DNA from: Allobosea sp. 117
GTDB taxonomy: Bacteria; Pseudomonadota; Alphaproteobacteria; Rhizobiales; Xanthobacteraceae
Assembly: GCF_000702305.1 (NCBI RefSeq)
Contig: NZ_KL370890.1
Coordinates: 70,009 to 134,008 of the forward strand
Length of the DNA: 64,000 nucleotides
Reading direction: 5' to 3'
Positions 17,679 to 26,606 of this stretch are shown here, piece after piece. The number at the start of each line of letters is the position of its first letter. The first letter of the stretch is position 1. Under the pieces are notes generated by a model. It was not told the origin of the DNA. It saw nothing but the letters and a program-made list of their open reading frames with translations, and made no database searches. The translations under genes and the position numbers were made by a program.

Positions 17679-19630
17679 CCGCCCGGGACATCCAGCCGGC
17701 GGAACGGGCGCCGGAGTGGTCGCGACCGCTACGCTTCGGCATCGGCGGGCGGCTGCTCGTCGCCTTCATCGGCGTCGGCGCGCTGGCGGTCGGCGCCTGC
17801 CTGGTCGGCTGGCTCTCCTATGCCCGGCTCAGCGCCGAGCTGGAATCGACCGCGCGCGGCCATGTGCCCGCGCTGGTCTTCGCCGCGCGCCTGTCCGAGG
17901 CGGGCGGGCGGCTGACCGCAGCCGCCACCGAGCTCGCCACCGCGGAGCGGCGCGAGGCGCATGCGGTGGCCATGGCAGGGGCCCGCGAGCGACTGGACGA
18001 TCTGCGCGGCCTGCTCGACACGGCGCCCGCCGCCGGAGCGGCGACCGGCTTTGGCGCCCTGCGCCGGCAGGCCGAGGCCCTCGCCGCCAATCTCGATGCG
18101 GTGGAGCGCGCGGCGACCCGGCGCTTCGACATCGAAGCCAGCACCCGCACCATCGTCGAGGAACTGCGCTGGCTGCAGGCCGACCTCGTCGACGAGGTCG
18201 AGCCGCTGGTCGACGACGCCCGCTTCAACATCCACGCCGCGCTCGAACGGGTCGGCCAGCCGGACGCCGCCGCCGATGCGCAGAAGGTGCTGCGCGACGA
18301 GAACGCAAAGACCGAGGCCATCCTCGTGCTCAACGCCCAGGCGCATCTCACCATCGGCATATTGGGGCGCGTCGCCACCGTGCGCGCGGTCGAGGACCTG
18401 AAGCAGACCAGCCATTTCCTCGGCGAGGCGGCGGACGAACTCGCCGTCGAGGGCAAGCGGCTGGAGGTCTGGCCCGACAGCATCACCGTCCGCCAGATCG
18501 TCGAGCGCCTCGTCACGCTCTCCAATATCGAGAGCGGCCTGCCGGGCCTGCGCACCGCCGAGATCGCCGCGGCCGACGACGGCCAGCGCCTGTTGGCGGA
18601 GAACCGCGAGATCGTCGGCGAAGTCGGCCGTGCCATCGGCGAGGTGGCCCGGCGCATCGAGGGCGAGGCGCGAGAGGCCGCCGCGCGGGCGGCGGAGGCG
18701 ATCGAGGTCGGCCGCGGGCTGCTGCTCGCCATCGCGCTGCTGTCGCTGGTGGTCGCCGTGCTGGTCGGCTGGTTCTATGTCCGCCGCAGCCTGATTGCGC
18801 GTCTGGAGCGGCTCACCGTGGCCGCCGGCGCCATCGCCGAGGGCGGTCCGGTGGATCTGCCCCTTCCGGTGGCGCGTTCCGGAGGCGACGAGCTCGACCG
18901 GCTCTCGCATGCGCTCGCCGTGTTCCGACAGACGCGCGACGAGCTGGTGCAGGCCGCCAAGCTCGCCGCGCTGGGGCAGATGGCCGCCGGCATAGGCCAC
19001 GAGCTGAACCAGCCGCTCGCCGCCATCCGCTCGCACGCCCATAACGGCGCGGTGCTGCTCTCGCGTTCCCGTGCGGGGGAGGCGGCAGAGAGCCTGGCGC
19101 GGATCGAAGCCCTGACCGCCCGCATGGCGCAGAGCATCAGCCACCTCAAGCGCTTCGCCCGGCGGCCGGAACCGGCTATCGGATCGGTCGATCTCGGCGC
19201 GGCGGTGGAAGGAGCGCTGTCCCTGTTCGCGCGCCGCATCGCCGACGAGCGCATCGTCGTCGAGCGCGACATCCCGCCGGAGCTGAAGGTTCTCGCCGAG
19301 GAGGTGCGGCTGGAACAGGTGCTGGTCAACCTGGTGTCCAACGCCCTCGACGCGCTGGACGGCGCCGGGGAGCGCCGCATATCCGTCATCGCGCGGCGCG
19401 AGGGACCGCATGTGCGGATCGACGTGCGCGACACCGGTATGGGGGTCGGCGAGGAGATGCGCGCACGCATGTTCGATCCCTTCGTGACCAGCAAGCCGCC
19501 GGGGGCGGGGCTCGGCCTCGGCCTGTCGCTGTCCTTCAACATCGTGCGCGACTTTGGCGGGCGGCTTATCCTGATCGAGAGCTCGCCGCAGGGTAGCACC
19601 TTCGCCATCGAGCTGCGCGAGGCCGCATGA
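17675..19630 (+). CDS. PgtB-like sensor histidine kinase
   Basis: A 651-residue membrane kinase. Spans lie near residues 28-50 and 346-370, with a large mostly helical periplasmic domain of about 300 residues between them, suited to contact with the PgtC-like protein. A HAMP region follows, then the HisKA box with phospho-acceptor H442 (GIGHELNQPLAAIRSH) and an ATPase domain with LVNLVSNALDAL, VRDTGMGVG and GLGLGLSLS. It overlaps both neighbours by 4 bp (ATGA), so the three regulatory genes are one translational unit. The signal is probably the same anion or metal complex imported by the downstream ABC system. Confidence 0.88.
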   Translation: MTARDIQPAERAPEWSRPLRFGIGGRLLVAFIGVGALAVGACLVGWLSYARLSAELESTARGHVPALVFAARLSEAGGRLTAAATELATAERREAHAVAMAGARERLDDLRGLLDTAPAAGAATGFGALRRQAEALAANLDAVERAATRRFDIEASTRTIVEELRWLQADLVDEVEPLVDDARFNIHAALERVGQPDAAADAQKVLRDENAKTEAILVLNAQAHLTIGILGRVATVRAVEDLKQTSHFLGEAADELAVEGKRLEVWPDSITVRQIVERLVTLSNIESGLPGLRTAEIAAADDGQRLLAENREIVGEVGRAIGEVARRIEGEAREAAARAAEAIEVGRGLLLAIALLSLVVAVLVGWFYVRRSLIARLERLTVAAGAIAEGGPVDLPLPVARSGGDELDRLSHALAVFRQTRDELVQAAKLAALGQMAAGIGHELNQPLAAIRSHAHNGAVLLSRSRAGEAAESLARIEALTARMAQSISHLKRFARRPEPAIGSVDLGAAVEGALSLFARRIADERIVVERDIPPELKVLAEEVRLEQVLVNLVSNALDALDGAGERRISVIARREGPHVRIDVRDTGMGVGEEMRARMFDPFVTSKPPGAGLGLGLSLSFNIVRDFGGRLILIESSPQGSTFAIELREAA

Positions 19631-20973
19631 ACGCTCCTTCCGCCCATGACGTGCTGCTGGTCGACGACGACGACGAGGTGCGCACCGCCTATGCCCAGAC
19701 GCTTCAGCTCGACGGCCTCGACACCGTGAGCTTCGCGAGCGCGGCCGATGCGCTGAAACAGATCACCCCGGCCTTCGCCGGCGTGGTGGTGAGCGACGTG
19801 CGCATGCCCGGCATGGATGGACTCGCCCTCCTCAAGGCGGTCGCGCAGATCGACCGCGAGATCCCGGTCGTGCTCGTCACCGGCCATGGTGACGTGCCGA
19901 TGGCGCTCGAGGCCATGCGCGGTGGCGCCTGGGATTTCATCGAGAAGCCGGCCGACCCGGTGCTCTTGGTGGAGACCGTGCGCCGGGCCCTGCAGCATCG
20001 CCGCCTCGTGCTGGAGAACCGCGCGCTGCGCCAGCCCGCCGTGCCGGACGATGCGTGGAGTGGCCGCCTGATCGGCCGCTCGGAGGCCATGCAGCGGGTG
20101 CGCCGGACGCTTTCCGTGCTCGCCGACGCGCCGACCGACGTGCTGCTGTTCGGCGAGACCGGCACCGGCAAGGAGCTCGCTGCCCGCGCGTTGCACGATT
20201 TCGGCCGGCGGCGGACGGCGCGCTTCGTGGCGGTCAATTGTGCCGCCCTGCCGGAGAGCATGATCGAGAGCGAGCTGTTCGGCCATGAGGCCGGCGCGTT
20301 CACCGGCGCGCGCGAGCGGCGCATCGGCAAGATCGAGCATGCCAATCGCGGCACGCTGTTCCTCGACGAGATCGAATCCATGCCGCTCGGCGCGCAGACG
20401 CGGCTGCTGCGCGCGTTGCAGGAGCGCTCGATCGAGCGCCTCGGCTCGAATGCCGAGATTCCGGTCGATATCCGGGTGGTGGCGGCGACCAAGGTCGATC
20501 TCGTGGCCTGGGCGTCCGAGGGGCGGTTCCGCGAGGACCTCGTCTATCGCCTCAACACCGTCACCGTCCGCTTGCCGCCGCTGCGCGACCGGCGCGAGGA
20601 CGTGCCGATGCTGTTCCGCCATTTCGTGGCAAGGCTGGCCGAACGGCACGGCGTCGAGCCCGAGACGCCGTCGACGGCCGCGTTGGCGGCGCTGATGGAG
20701 CGTTCCTGGCCGGGCAATGTGCGCGAGCTGCGCAACGAGGCGGAGCGCTTCGTGCTCGGCCTCGAGAACCTGCCGGGCGTGGCGGCGGCGAATGCGCCGG
20801 TCGCTCCGCTCGATGCCGCCGTCGACGCCGCCGAGCGGCAGGCCATCCTCGCCGCGCTGGCGCGGCACGGAGGCAGGGTCGGCCAGAGTGCGGACGCGCT
20901 CGGCGTCTCGCGCAAGACGCTGTATCTCAAGATGCGCAAGCACGGGCTGGAGCGCGTGGCGGTCGAGGACTGA
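19627..20973 (+). CDS. PgtA-like sigma54-dependent response regulator
   Basis: A 448-residue NtrC-class activator. The receiver has phospho-acceptor D57 in VVVSDVRMPGMDG, the AAA+ domain has Walker A GETGTGKE and the sigma54-contact loop EAGAFTGARERR, and the C-terminus has a Fis-type helix-turn-helix (VGQSADALGVSRKTLYLKMRKHG). A regulator of this class needs a -24/-12 promoter nearby, and one is present at 21100-21115 upstream of the importer genes, which makes the target clear. It corresponds to PgtA in the Salmonella PgtCBA system, though the controlled transporter there is PgtP rather than an ABC importer. Confidence 0.9.
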   Translation: MNAPSAHDVLLVDDDDEVRTAYAQTLQLDGLDTVSFASAADALKQITPAFAGVVVSDVRMPGMDGLALLKAVAQIDREIPVVLVTGHGDVPMALEAMRGGAWDFIEKPADPVLLVETVRRALQHRRLVLENRALRQPAVPDDAWSGRLIGRSEAMQRVRRTLSVLADAPTDVLLFGETGTGKELAARALHDFGRRRTARFVAVNCAALPESMIESELFGHEAGAFTGARERRIGKIEHANRGTLFLDEIESMPLGAQTRLLRALQERSIERLGSNAEIPVDIRVVAATKVDLVAWASEGRFREDLVYRLNTVTVRLPPLRDRREDVPMLFRHFVARLAERHGVEPETPSTAALAALMERSWPGNVRELRNEAERFVLGLENLPGVAAANAPVAPLDAAVDAAERQAILAALARHGGRVGQSADALGVSRKTLYLKMRKHGLERVAVED

Positions 20974-21099
20974 TGTTACCGTCCTGACCCATTGGGGCGT
21001 GCCGGGCGTTACCCGCGCGACCCACACCGGGCGCCTGGGCAGCACGGCCCACCTGGTCATCCATTTGAATTCAGAGGCATTTCCTCTCCAGCCCCACGC

Positions 21100-21115
21100 T
21101 GGCACGGGCGTTGCG
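21100..21115 (+). promoter_or_regulatory. Sigma54 (-24/-12) promoter of the ABC importer operon
   Basis: TGGCAC (21100-21105), a 5-nt spacer, then TTGC (21111-21114). The invariant GG (21101-21102) and GC (21113-21114) are exactly 10 nt apart, as required, and the match to TGGCAC-N5-TTGC is perfect. It lies 56 bp upstream of the binding-protein ATG and just after the gene for a sigma54 activator. A short inverted repeat TGGGC/GCCCA at 21036-21051, about 50 bp further upstream, is a weak candidate for the activator site. Confidence 0.8.
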
Positions 21116-21170
21116 ACCCCGAGGGCAGCAGCCTCGCGGCCGCCAAGAACCCTATGTGGAGGAAATGCCC

Positions 21171-22490
21171 ATGATCCGCTCCGCCGCCTTCGCGGCCACC
21201 CTTGCGCTTGCCTCGTTCGCCGCCACCGGCGCCTTCGCGCAGGGCAAGGTGACCGTCGTCACCTCGTTTTCCAAGGACGTTACCGATCCGATCAAGAGCG
21301 CCTTCGAGAAGGCCAATCCCGGCACCACGCTCGATGTGCAGAACCGCAACACCAATGCCGGTGTGAAGTATCTCGACGAGACCAAGTCGAACCCGCAGGT
21401 CGATCTGTTCTGGGCCTCGGCGCCGGATGCCTTCGAGGTGCTGAAGGGCAAGGGCCTGCTGCAGAAATACACGCCGAAGGCCGAGGGCATCCCGGCCAAG
21501 ATCGGCGCCTATCCGATCAACGATCCGGACGGCTTCTATTTCGGCTTCGCCGCCTCCGGCTACGGCATCATGTGGAACACCCGCTACCAGCAGGCCAACG
21601 ACCTGCCGGAGCCGAAGGAATGGGGCGACCTCGCCACCGCTCCCTATTACGACCACGTCGCCATCGCCTCGCCGGCACGCTCGGGCACCACGCACCTGAC
21701 CATCGAGACGATCCTGCAGGGTGAGGGCTGGGACAAGGGCTGGCGCACCATCAAGGAGATGGCCGGCAACTTCCAGACCATCACCGAGCGTTCCTTCGGC
21801 GTGCCCGAGGCGGTCAATTCCGGCCAGGTCGGCTACGGCATCGTGATCGACTTCTTCGCCTTCTCCGCGCAGGGCTCGGGCTTCCCGGTCAAGTTCGTCT
21901 ATCCGACCGTGACCACCGTCGTGCCGGCCAATGTCGGCATCGTCGCCAACGCGCCGAACACGAAGAACGCACAGGCCTTCGTCGACTTCCTGCTGTCGCC
22001 CGCCGGTCAGGAGGTGCTGCTGCAGCCGGCCATCCGCCGTCTGCCGGTCAATCCGGCGGTCTATGCCAAGGCGCCGGAAGGATACCCTAACCCCTTCAAG
22101 GATCCGCGCTTCGCAGCGATGACGATGTTCGACGTCAACAAGTCCGGCGCACGCACCGATGTCGTCGACACGCTGTTCGACCAGCTCATCTCGTTCCAGC
22201 TCGACAACCTCAAGGGCGTGACGAAGGCGATCCACGAGGTCGAGGGCCGCCTCGCCAAGAAGGACAACCCGCAGGCCCGCGCCCTGATCAAGGAGGCCCG
22301 CGACCTCGTCGCCGCGATGCCGGTCGCCGAATCCGAGGCCGCCAGCGACGCCATCCGCGGCGCCTTCACCGGCTCCAAGGAGAAGGGCGCCCGCCAGGCC
22401 GAGCTCGAGCAGAAGTGGGCCGCCTTCGCCAAGGAGAACTACGCGAAGGCCAAGGCCAAGGTCGACGAGGCGGCGAAGCTCGCCAACTGA
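21171..22490 (+). CDS. Family 1 (Fe3+/AfuA-type) ABC transporter substrate-binding protein
   Basis: A 439-residue secreted protein, start at the ATG after GGAGGAAATGCCC; the signal peptide ends TGAFA near residue 23. The fold is that of the AfuA/FbpA/PotD group, with TVVTSFSKDVTDPI at the start and SPARSGTTHL in the middle. It is a full-length paralogue of the sensor protein at 16302. Like that protein it has an extra helical C-terminal region of about 100 residues not usual in iron-binding members. The ligand could be a ferric complex, a phosphonate or a phosphorylated organic acid; the sequence does not decide. First gene of the operon with the permease and ATPase downstream. Confidence 0.87.
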   Translation: MIRSAAFAATLALASFAATGAFAQGKVTVVTSFSKDVTDPIKSAFEKANPGTTLDVQNRNTNAGVKYLDETKSNPQVDLFWASAPDAFEVLKGKGLLQKYTPKAEGIPAKIGAYPINDPDGFYFGFAASGYGIMWNTRYQQANDLPEPKEWGDLATAPYYDHVAIASPARSGTTHLTIETILQGEGWDKGWRTIKEMAGNFQTITERSFGVPEAVNSGQVGYGIVIDFFAFSAQGSGFPVKFVYPTVTTVVPANVGIVANAPNTKNAQAFVDFLLSPAGQEVLLQPAIRRLPVNPAVYAKAPEGYPNPFKDPRFAAMTMFDVNKSGARTDVVDTLFDQLISFQLDNLKGVTKAIHEVEGRLAKKDNPQARALIKEARDLVAAMPVAESEAASDAIRGAFTGSKEKGARQAELEQKWAAFAKENYAKAKAKVDEAAKLAN

Positions 22491-22501
22491 CATCGACGCC
22501 G

Positions 22502-22528
22502 GGGCGCGGCAGCGTCAACGCCGCGCCC
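22502..22528 (+). repeat. Hairpin between binding-protein and permease genes
   Basis: Perfect 9-bp arms GGGCGCGGC (22502-22510) and GCCGCGCCC (22520-22528) with a 9-nt loop, 11 bp after the binding-protein stop codon. Such stems usually protect the upstream mRNA and raise binding protein over membrane subunits. No T-tract follows, so read-through is expected. Confidence 0.55.
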
Positions 22529-22567
22529 TCCCGCCCCTGACACTCCTGCACAGATCGGAGCGCGTCC

Positions 22568-24295
22568 ATGTCGCTCGCCCTCTCCGGGGCTTCCTCGAAG
22601 CCTGCGAGACCCTGGCGCCTGCCCGGCACACCGGGCCAGATCACGCTGGCGCTCGGCATCGGAGCCTTCCTTCTCGCCTTCCTCATCGTGCCGGTGGGTT
22701 CGGTGATCTATGTCGCCTTCACCGAGAAGGGGACGGGCGGGTTCACGCTGGTGAACTTTGCCGACTTCTTCCGCACCGACCTGTTCCTGCGCTCGTTCTG
22801 GAACTCGTTCTACGTGTCGGCGGCGACGGTGGTGCTGGCCTCGGTCTTCGCCCTGCCGCTCGCCTACATCACCACGCGCTTCGACTTCCGCGGCGCGGTG
22901 ATCGTGCAGACGCTGGGCTTCCTGCCGCTGATCATGCCGCCCTTCGTCGGCGCGGTGTCGATGCAACTGCTGTTCGGGCGCAACGGTACGGTCAACCTTC
23001 TGCTGAACGACTGGTTCGGCTTCCGCATCCCCTTCATGGAAGGGCTGAACGGCGTCATCTTCGTCCAGGCCATCCACTATTTCCCCTTCATCCTCATCAA
23101 TCTCTCGGCGGCGCTGCGCAACATCGACCGCTCGATGGAGGAGGCGGCGCAGAATCTCGGCTCGTCCGGGATGCGGCTGTTCCGGCGCATCGTGCTGCCG
23201 CTCGCCATGCCGGGCTATGTTGCCGGCGCCTCGCTGGTGTTCGTGAAGGTGTTCGACGATCTCGCGACGCCGCTGCTGCTGAATGTGAAGGACATGCTGG
23301 CGCCGCAGGCCTATCTGCGCGTCACCTCGATCGGCATCGCCGATCCGATGGGCTACGTCATTTCCGTGGTGCTCATCGTGGTCTCGGTGCTCGCCATGTG
23401 GGTCTCGGCACTGGCGCTGAAGGGGCGCGACTACGCCACCACCCAGCGCGGCGGCGGCGGTCTTGCGCGGCGCCGGATGCGCCCATGGGAGAGCGCGGTC
23501 GCTTACGGCGTCGTCGGCCTCATCCTTACGCTGGTGCTGGCGCCGCATATCGGCCTGCTGCTGCTGTCCTTCGCCACCATCTGGTCGTTCAGCCCGCTCC
23601 CTGACGGCTTCACGCTGGCGCATTACGGGCGTGTGTTCGGCGAGAGCTCGCTCTACATCAAGAACACGCTGATCTACGCCACGCTGGCCGGCGGCATCGA
23701 CGTGGTGCTCGGCACCGCCATCGCCTATCTCGTGCTGCGCACCAAGCTGGTCGGCCGGCAATGGCTCGACTGGGCGGCGATGGCCGCGTTGGCAGTGCCC
23801 GGCGTGGTGCTCGGCATCGGCTATCTGCGCACCTTCTTCGACGTGCGCATGCCGGACGGCACGCCGCTGGCAACGCTGTGGATCGTCATCGTGCTGGCGC
23901 TCGCCATCCGCCGGCTGCCTTACGCGCTGCGGGCCTGCTACGCCGCGCTGCAGCAGATCTCGGAATCGCTGGAGGAGGCCGCCGAGAACCTCGGCGCCAC
24001 CAAGGCCCGCACGGTGCGGCGCATCGTGATTCCGCTGATGACCGGCGGCATCCTCGCCGGCTTCGTCACCAGCTTCGCCACCGCGGCGGTCGAGCTCTCG
24101 GCCACGCTGATGCTGGTGCAGTCCAACGCCGACGCGCCGCTGGCCTACGGGCTCTACGTGTTCATGCAATCCGCCGCCGGCCGCGGGCCCGGCGCGGCGC
24201 TCGGCGTCATCGCCGTGCTGCTCGTCGCCGCCTGCACGCTGCTGTCGCAATACATCCTCGACCGTAACCAGAAGAACCGAGGGGCCGCCCGATGA
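22568..24295 (+). CDS. Fused two-domain ABC permease (AfuB/FbpB type)
   Basis: A 575-residue inner-membrane protein made of two homologous permease halves with about 12 spans in all. Each half has its own ATPase-docking EAA loop: EEAAQNLGSSGMRLFRRIVL in the first half and EEAAENLGATKARTVRRIVI in the second. This single-chain form is typical of ferric-iron and 2-aminoethylphosphonate importers. The ATG at 22568 follows CGGAG, and the stop overlaps the ATPase start by 4 bp. Confidence 0.9.
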   Translation: MSLALSGASSKPARPWRLPGTPGQITLALGIGAFLLAFLIVPVGSVIYVAFTEKGTGGFTLVNFADFFRTDLFLRSFWNSFYVSAATVVLASVFALPLAYITTRFDFRGAVIVQTLGFLPLIMPPFVGAVSMQLLFGRNGTVNLLLNDWFGFRIPFMEGLNGVIFVQAIHYFPFILINLSAALRNIDRSMEEAAQNLGSSGMRLFRRIVLPLAMPGYVAGASLVFVKVFDDLATPLLLNVKDMLAPQAYLRVTSIGIADPMGYVISVVLIVVSVLAMWVSALALKGRDYATTQRGGGGLARRRMRPWESAVAYGVVGLILTLVLAPHIGLLLLSFATIWSFSPLPDGFTLAHYGRVFGESSLYIKNTLIYATLAGGIDVVLGTAIAYLVLRTKLVGRQWLDWAAMAALAVPGVVLGIGYLRTFFDVRMPDGTPLATLWIVIVLALAIRRLPYALRACYAALQQISESLEEAAENLGATKARTVRRIVIPLMTGGILAGFVTSFATAAVELSATLMLVQSNADAPLAYGLYVFMQSAAGRGPGAALGVIAVLLVAACTLLSQYILDRNQKNRGAAR

Positions 24296-25398
24296 ACGCC
24301 ATTGCCAAGACCAGCGCGCCCGAGGCGGCGCTGCATACCGAGGCGCTCGACGTGCGCATCGCGGGAGTGAACCTCTCCTACGGCACCAACCATGTGCTGA
24401 AGAACATCGACCTCGACATCCGCGCCGGCGAGTTCTTCGCCTTTCTCGGGCCCTCGGGCTGCGGGAAGACCACGCTGCTGCGCCTGATCGCCGGCTTCAA
24501 CACGGCCGATACCGGCACGGTGAGCGTCGGCGGGCGCGACATCGGCAACCTGCCGCCGTGGAAGCGCGACGTCGGCCTCGTGTTCCAGAGCTACGCGCTG
24601 TGGCCGCATATGAGCGTGGCGCAGAACGTGGCCTTTGGACTGGAGGAGCGCGGCGTGCCGCGCGCCGACATCAGGCGGCGGGTCGCCACCGCGCTGGAGA
24701 TCGTCGGCCTCGGCCATCTCGCCGACCGGCGGCCCTCCCAGCTCTCCGGCGGCCAGCAGCAGCGCGTCGCGCTGGCACGCACCGTGGTGATCGAGCCCAA
24801 GGTGCTGTTGCTCGACGAGCCGCTCTCCAATCTCGACGCCAAGATGCGGGTGCAGGTGCGCCGCGAGCTGCGCGACCTGCAGCAGCGGCTGGGCCTCACC
24901 ACCATCTTCGTCACCCACGATCAGGAGGAGGCCAACACCGTCTGCGACCGTATCGCGGTGATGAGCGACGGCATCGTGCAGCAGGTCGGCACCCCGATGG
25001 AGCTCTATGAGCGGCCGGCGAACCTGTTCGTGGCGAACTTCCTCGGCACCGCCAACGTCGTGGAGGGCAGGGTCGCCGGCGCCGGTGCGGACCGCGTCTT
25101 CGAAACCGCGAGCGGCTGGCGGCTGCCGGTGATGAGCGGGATCGAGGTGCCGGCCGGCGCCCGCCTCGTCTTCCGGCCGCAGGTCGCCCGCATCGCCGAG
25201 GGCGGGGATGGCGCCCCGGCGCTGCGCGGCGAGATCGTGCGCCGCGAGTTCCTCGGCAGCATCATCCGCTACGGCATCGCCTCGGGCGGTCAGGAGATCA
25301 CGGTCGACGAGCCCTTCCTGCCCGGACAGGCGCAGCATGAGGTCGGCGCCAACGTCGCGATCGACGTCCCGGCCTCAGCCGCGCTCTGGCTGGCGTGA
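24292..25398 (+). CDS. ABC transporter ATPase (FbpC/PotA family)
   Basis: A 368-residue importer ATPase. Walker A is GPSGCGKTT, the signature is LSGGQQQRVALAR, Walker B is VLLLDEPLSN and the switch histidine is in IFVTHDQEEA; a C-terminal TOBE domain of about 120 residues follows. It completes the SBP-permease-ATPase set. The start overlaps the permease stop (ATGA). It converges on the sugar-transporter ATPase that ends at 25466, with 67 bp between. Confidence 0.92.
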   Translation: MNAIAKTSAPEAALHTEALDVRIAGVNLSYGTNHVLKNIDLDIRAGEFFAFLGPSGCGKTTLLRLIAGFNTADTGTVSVGGRDIGNLPPWKRDVGLVFQSYALWPHMSVAQNVAFGLEERGVPRADIRRRVATALEIVGLGHLADRRPSQLSGGQQQRVALARTVVIEPKVLLLDEPLSNLDAKMRVQVRRELRDLQQRLGLTTIFVTHDQEEANTVCDRIAVMSDGIVQQVGTPMELYERPANLFVANFLGTANVVEGRVAGAGADRVFETASGWRLPVMSGIEVPAGARLVFRPQVARIAEGGDGAPALRGEIVRREFLGSIIRYGIASGGQEITVDEPFLPGQAQHEVGANVAIDVPASAALWLA

Positions 25399-25465
25399 GG
25401 CGCCTCGAGCCAATGACGGCGGAGCCCGGCATCACAGGCATCAGCCAAGGCACAGGCGCGCCCAT

Positions 25466-26599
25466 TCACCCGGCGGAGACAAGCGGGCGAGCCAGCGCTT
25501 TCGTCGTCTCGACGTCGAAAACATGGATCTGCGCGGTGTCGTAGTGGAGGGTCACGCGGCTGCCGACCTCGTATTCCCGACCGAAGTCCACACGCGTCGC
25601 GATCTCGGGGCCAGCCTCCCCCATCAGGCTCGCCATCAGCACTGTCTCGGGGCCGAGCGCTTCCACCGTCGTCACCGTCAGGGTCACCGGCAGCCCGCCC
25701 AGCGCGCCGGCGCGATCCGGCGTCTCGTGGAAATCCTCCGGCCGCAGCCCGATGATCACCTCGCGCCCGGCATGGGACGCATAGGCCTCGGCATAGGCCC
25801 TCGGCAGCGCACAGCGGAATCCGTCCGTGACGGCATGGAGCTGCCCGCCCTCGGCCTCCAGCCGGCCGGGCAGCAGGTTCATCGGCGGCGTCGCCAGGAA
25901 GCCGGCGACGAAGGTATCGGCCGGGTTGCGATAGACGTCGAGCGGGCGCCCGACCTGCACCACCTCGCCGTCGCGCATGATGCAGATGCGCTCGCCCATG
26001 GTCATGGCCTCGACCTGGTCGTGCGTCACATGGATCATGGTGGCGCCCAGCCGCCGATGCAGCTTGATCAGCTCGGTGCGCATGGTGGCGCGCAGCTTGG
26101 CGTCGAGGTTGGAGAGCGGCTCGTCCAGCAGGAACGCCTTCGGCTCGCGCACCAGCGCCCGCCCCAGCGCCACGCGCTGGCGTTGCCCGCCGGACAATTG
26201 CGCCGGGCGGCGGTCCAGCATCGGGCCGATGCCGAGCATGGCGGAGATGCCGTCGATGCGGCGCGCAATCTCCGCGCGCTCCAGATGGCGCAGCTTCAGC
26301 CCGAAGGCGAGGTTCTCGCGCACCGACATGTGGGGATAGAGCGCGTAGTTCTGAAATACGATGGCGAGGTCACGCTTTGACGGGTCGACATCGTTCATCC
26401 TCACTCCGTCGATCAGCAGGTCGCCGGAGGTGATGTCCTCCAATCCGGCGATCATGCGCAAGGTGGTGGACTTGCCGCAGCCCGACGGGCCGAGGAACAC
26501 CATGAACTCGCCGTCGCCGATGGTGAGGTCGACGTTGCGGACCGCGGAGACGACATTGGCGTAGGTCTTGGTGACGGCGCGCAATTCGATGGCAGCCAT
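25466..26599 (-). CDS. Carbohydrate ABC transporter ATPase (UgpC/MalK family)
   Basis: A 377-residue ATPase beginning MAAIELRAVTKTYANVVSA. Walker A is GPSGCGKSTTLR, the signature LSGGQRQRVALGRALV, Walker B FLLDEPLSN, and the switch histidine is in IHVTHDQVEA. Two C-terminal OB/TOBE domains of the MalK type follow (VIGLRPEDF marks the first). It is the last gene of the minus-strand polyol or sugar importer operon (dehydrogenase, permease, SBP, permease, ATPase), 7 bp after the permease. Confidence 0.92.
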   Translation of the reverse strand: MAAIELRAVTKTYANVVSAVRNVDLTIGDGEFMVFLGPSGCGKSTTLRMIAGLEDITSGDLLIDGVRMNDVDPSKRDLAIVFQNYALYPHMSVRENLAFGLKLRHLERAEIARRIDGISAMLGIGPMLDRRPAQLSGGQRQRVALGRALVREPKAFLLDEPLSNLDAKLRATMRTELIKLHRRLGATMIHVTHDQVEAMTMGERICIMRDGEVVQVGRPLDVYRNPADTFVAGFLATPPMNLLPGRLEAEGGQLHAVTDGFRCALPRAYAEAYASHAGREVIIGLRPEDFHETPDRAGALGGLPVTLTVTTVEALGPETVLMASLMGEAGPEIATRVDFGREYEVGSRVTLHYDTAQIHVFDVETTKALARPLVSAG

Positions 26600-26606
26600 T
26601 ATGTCC

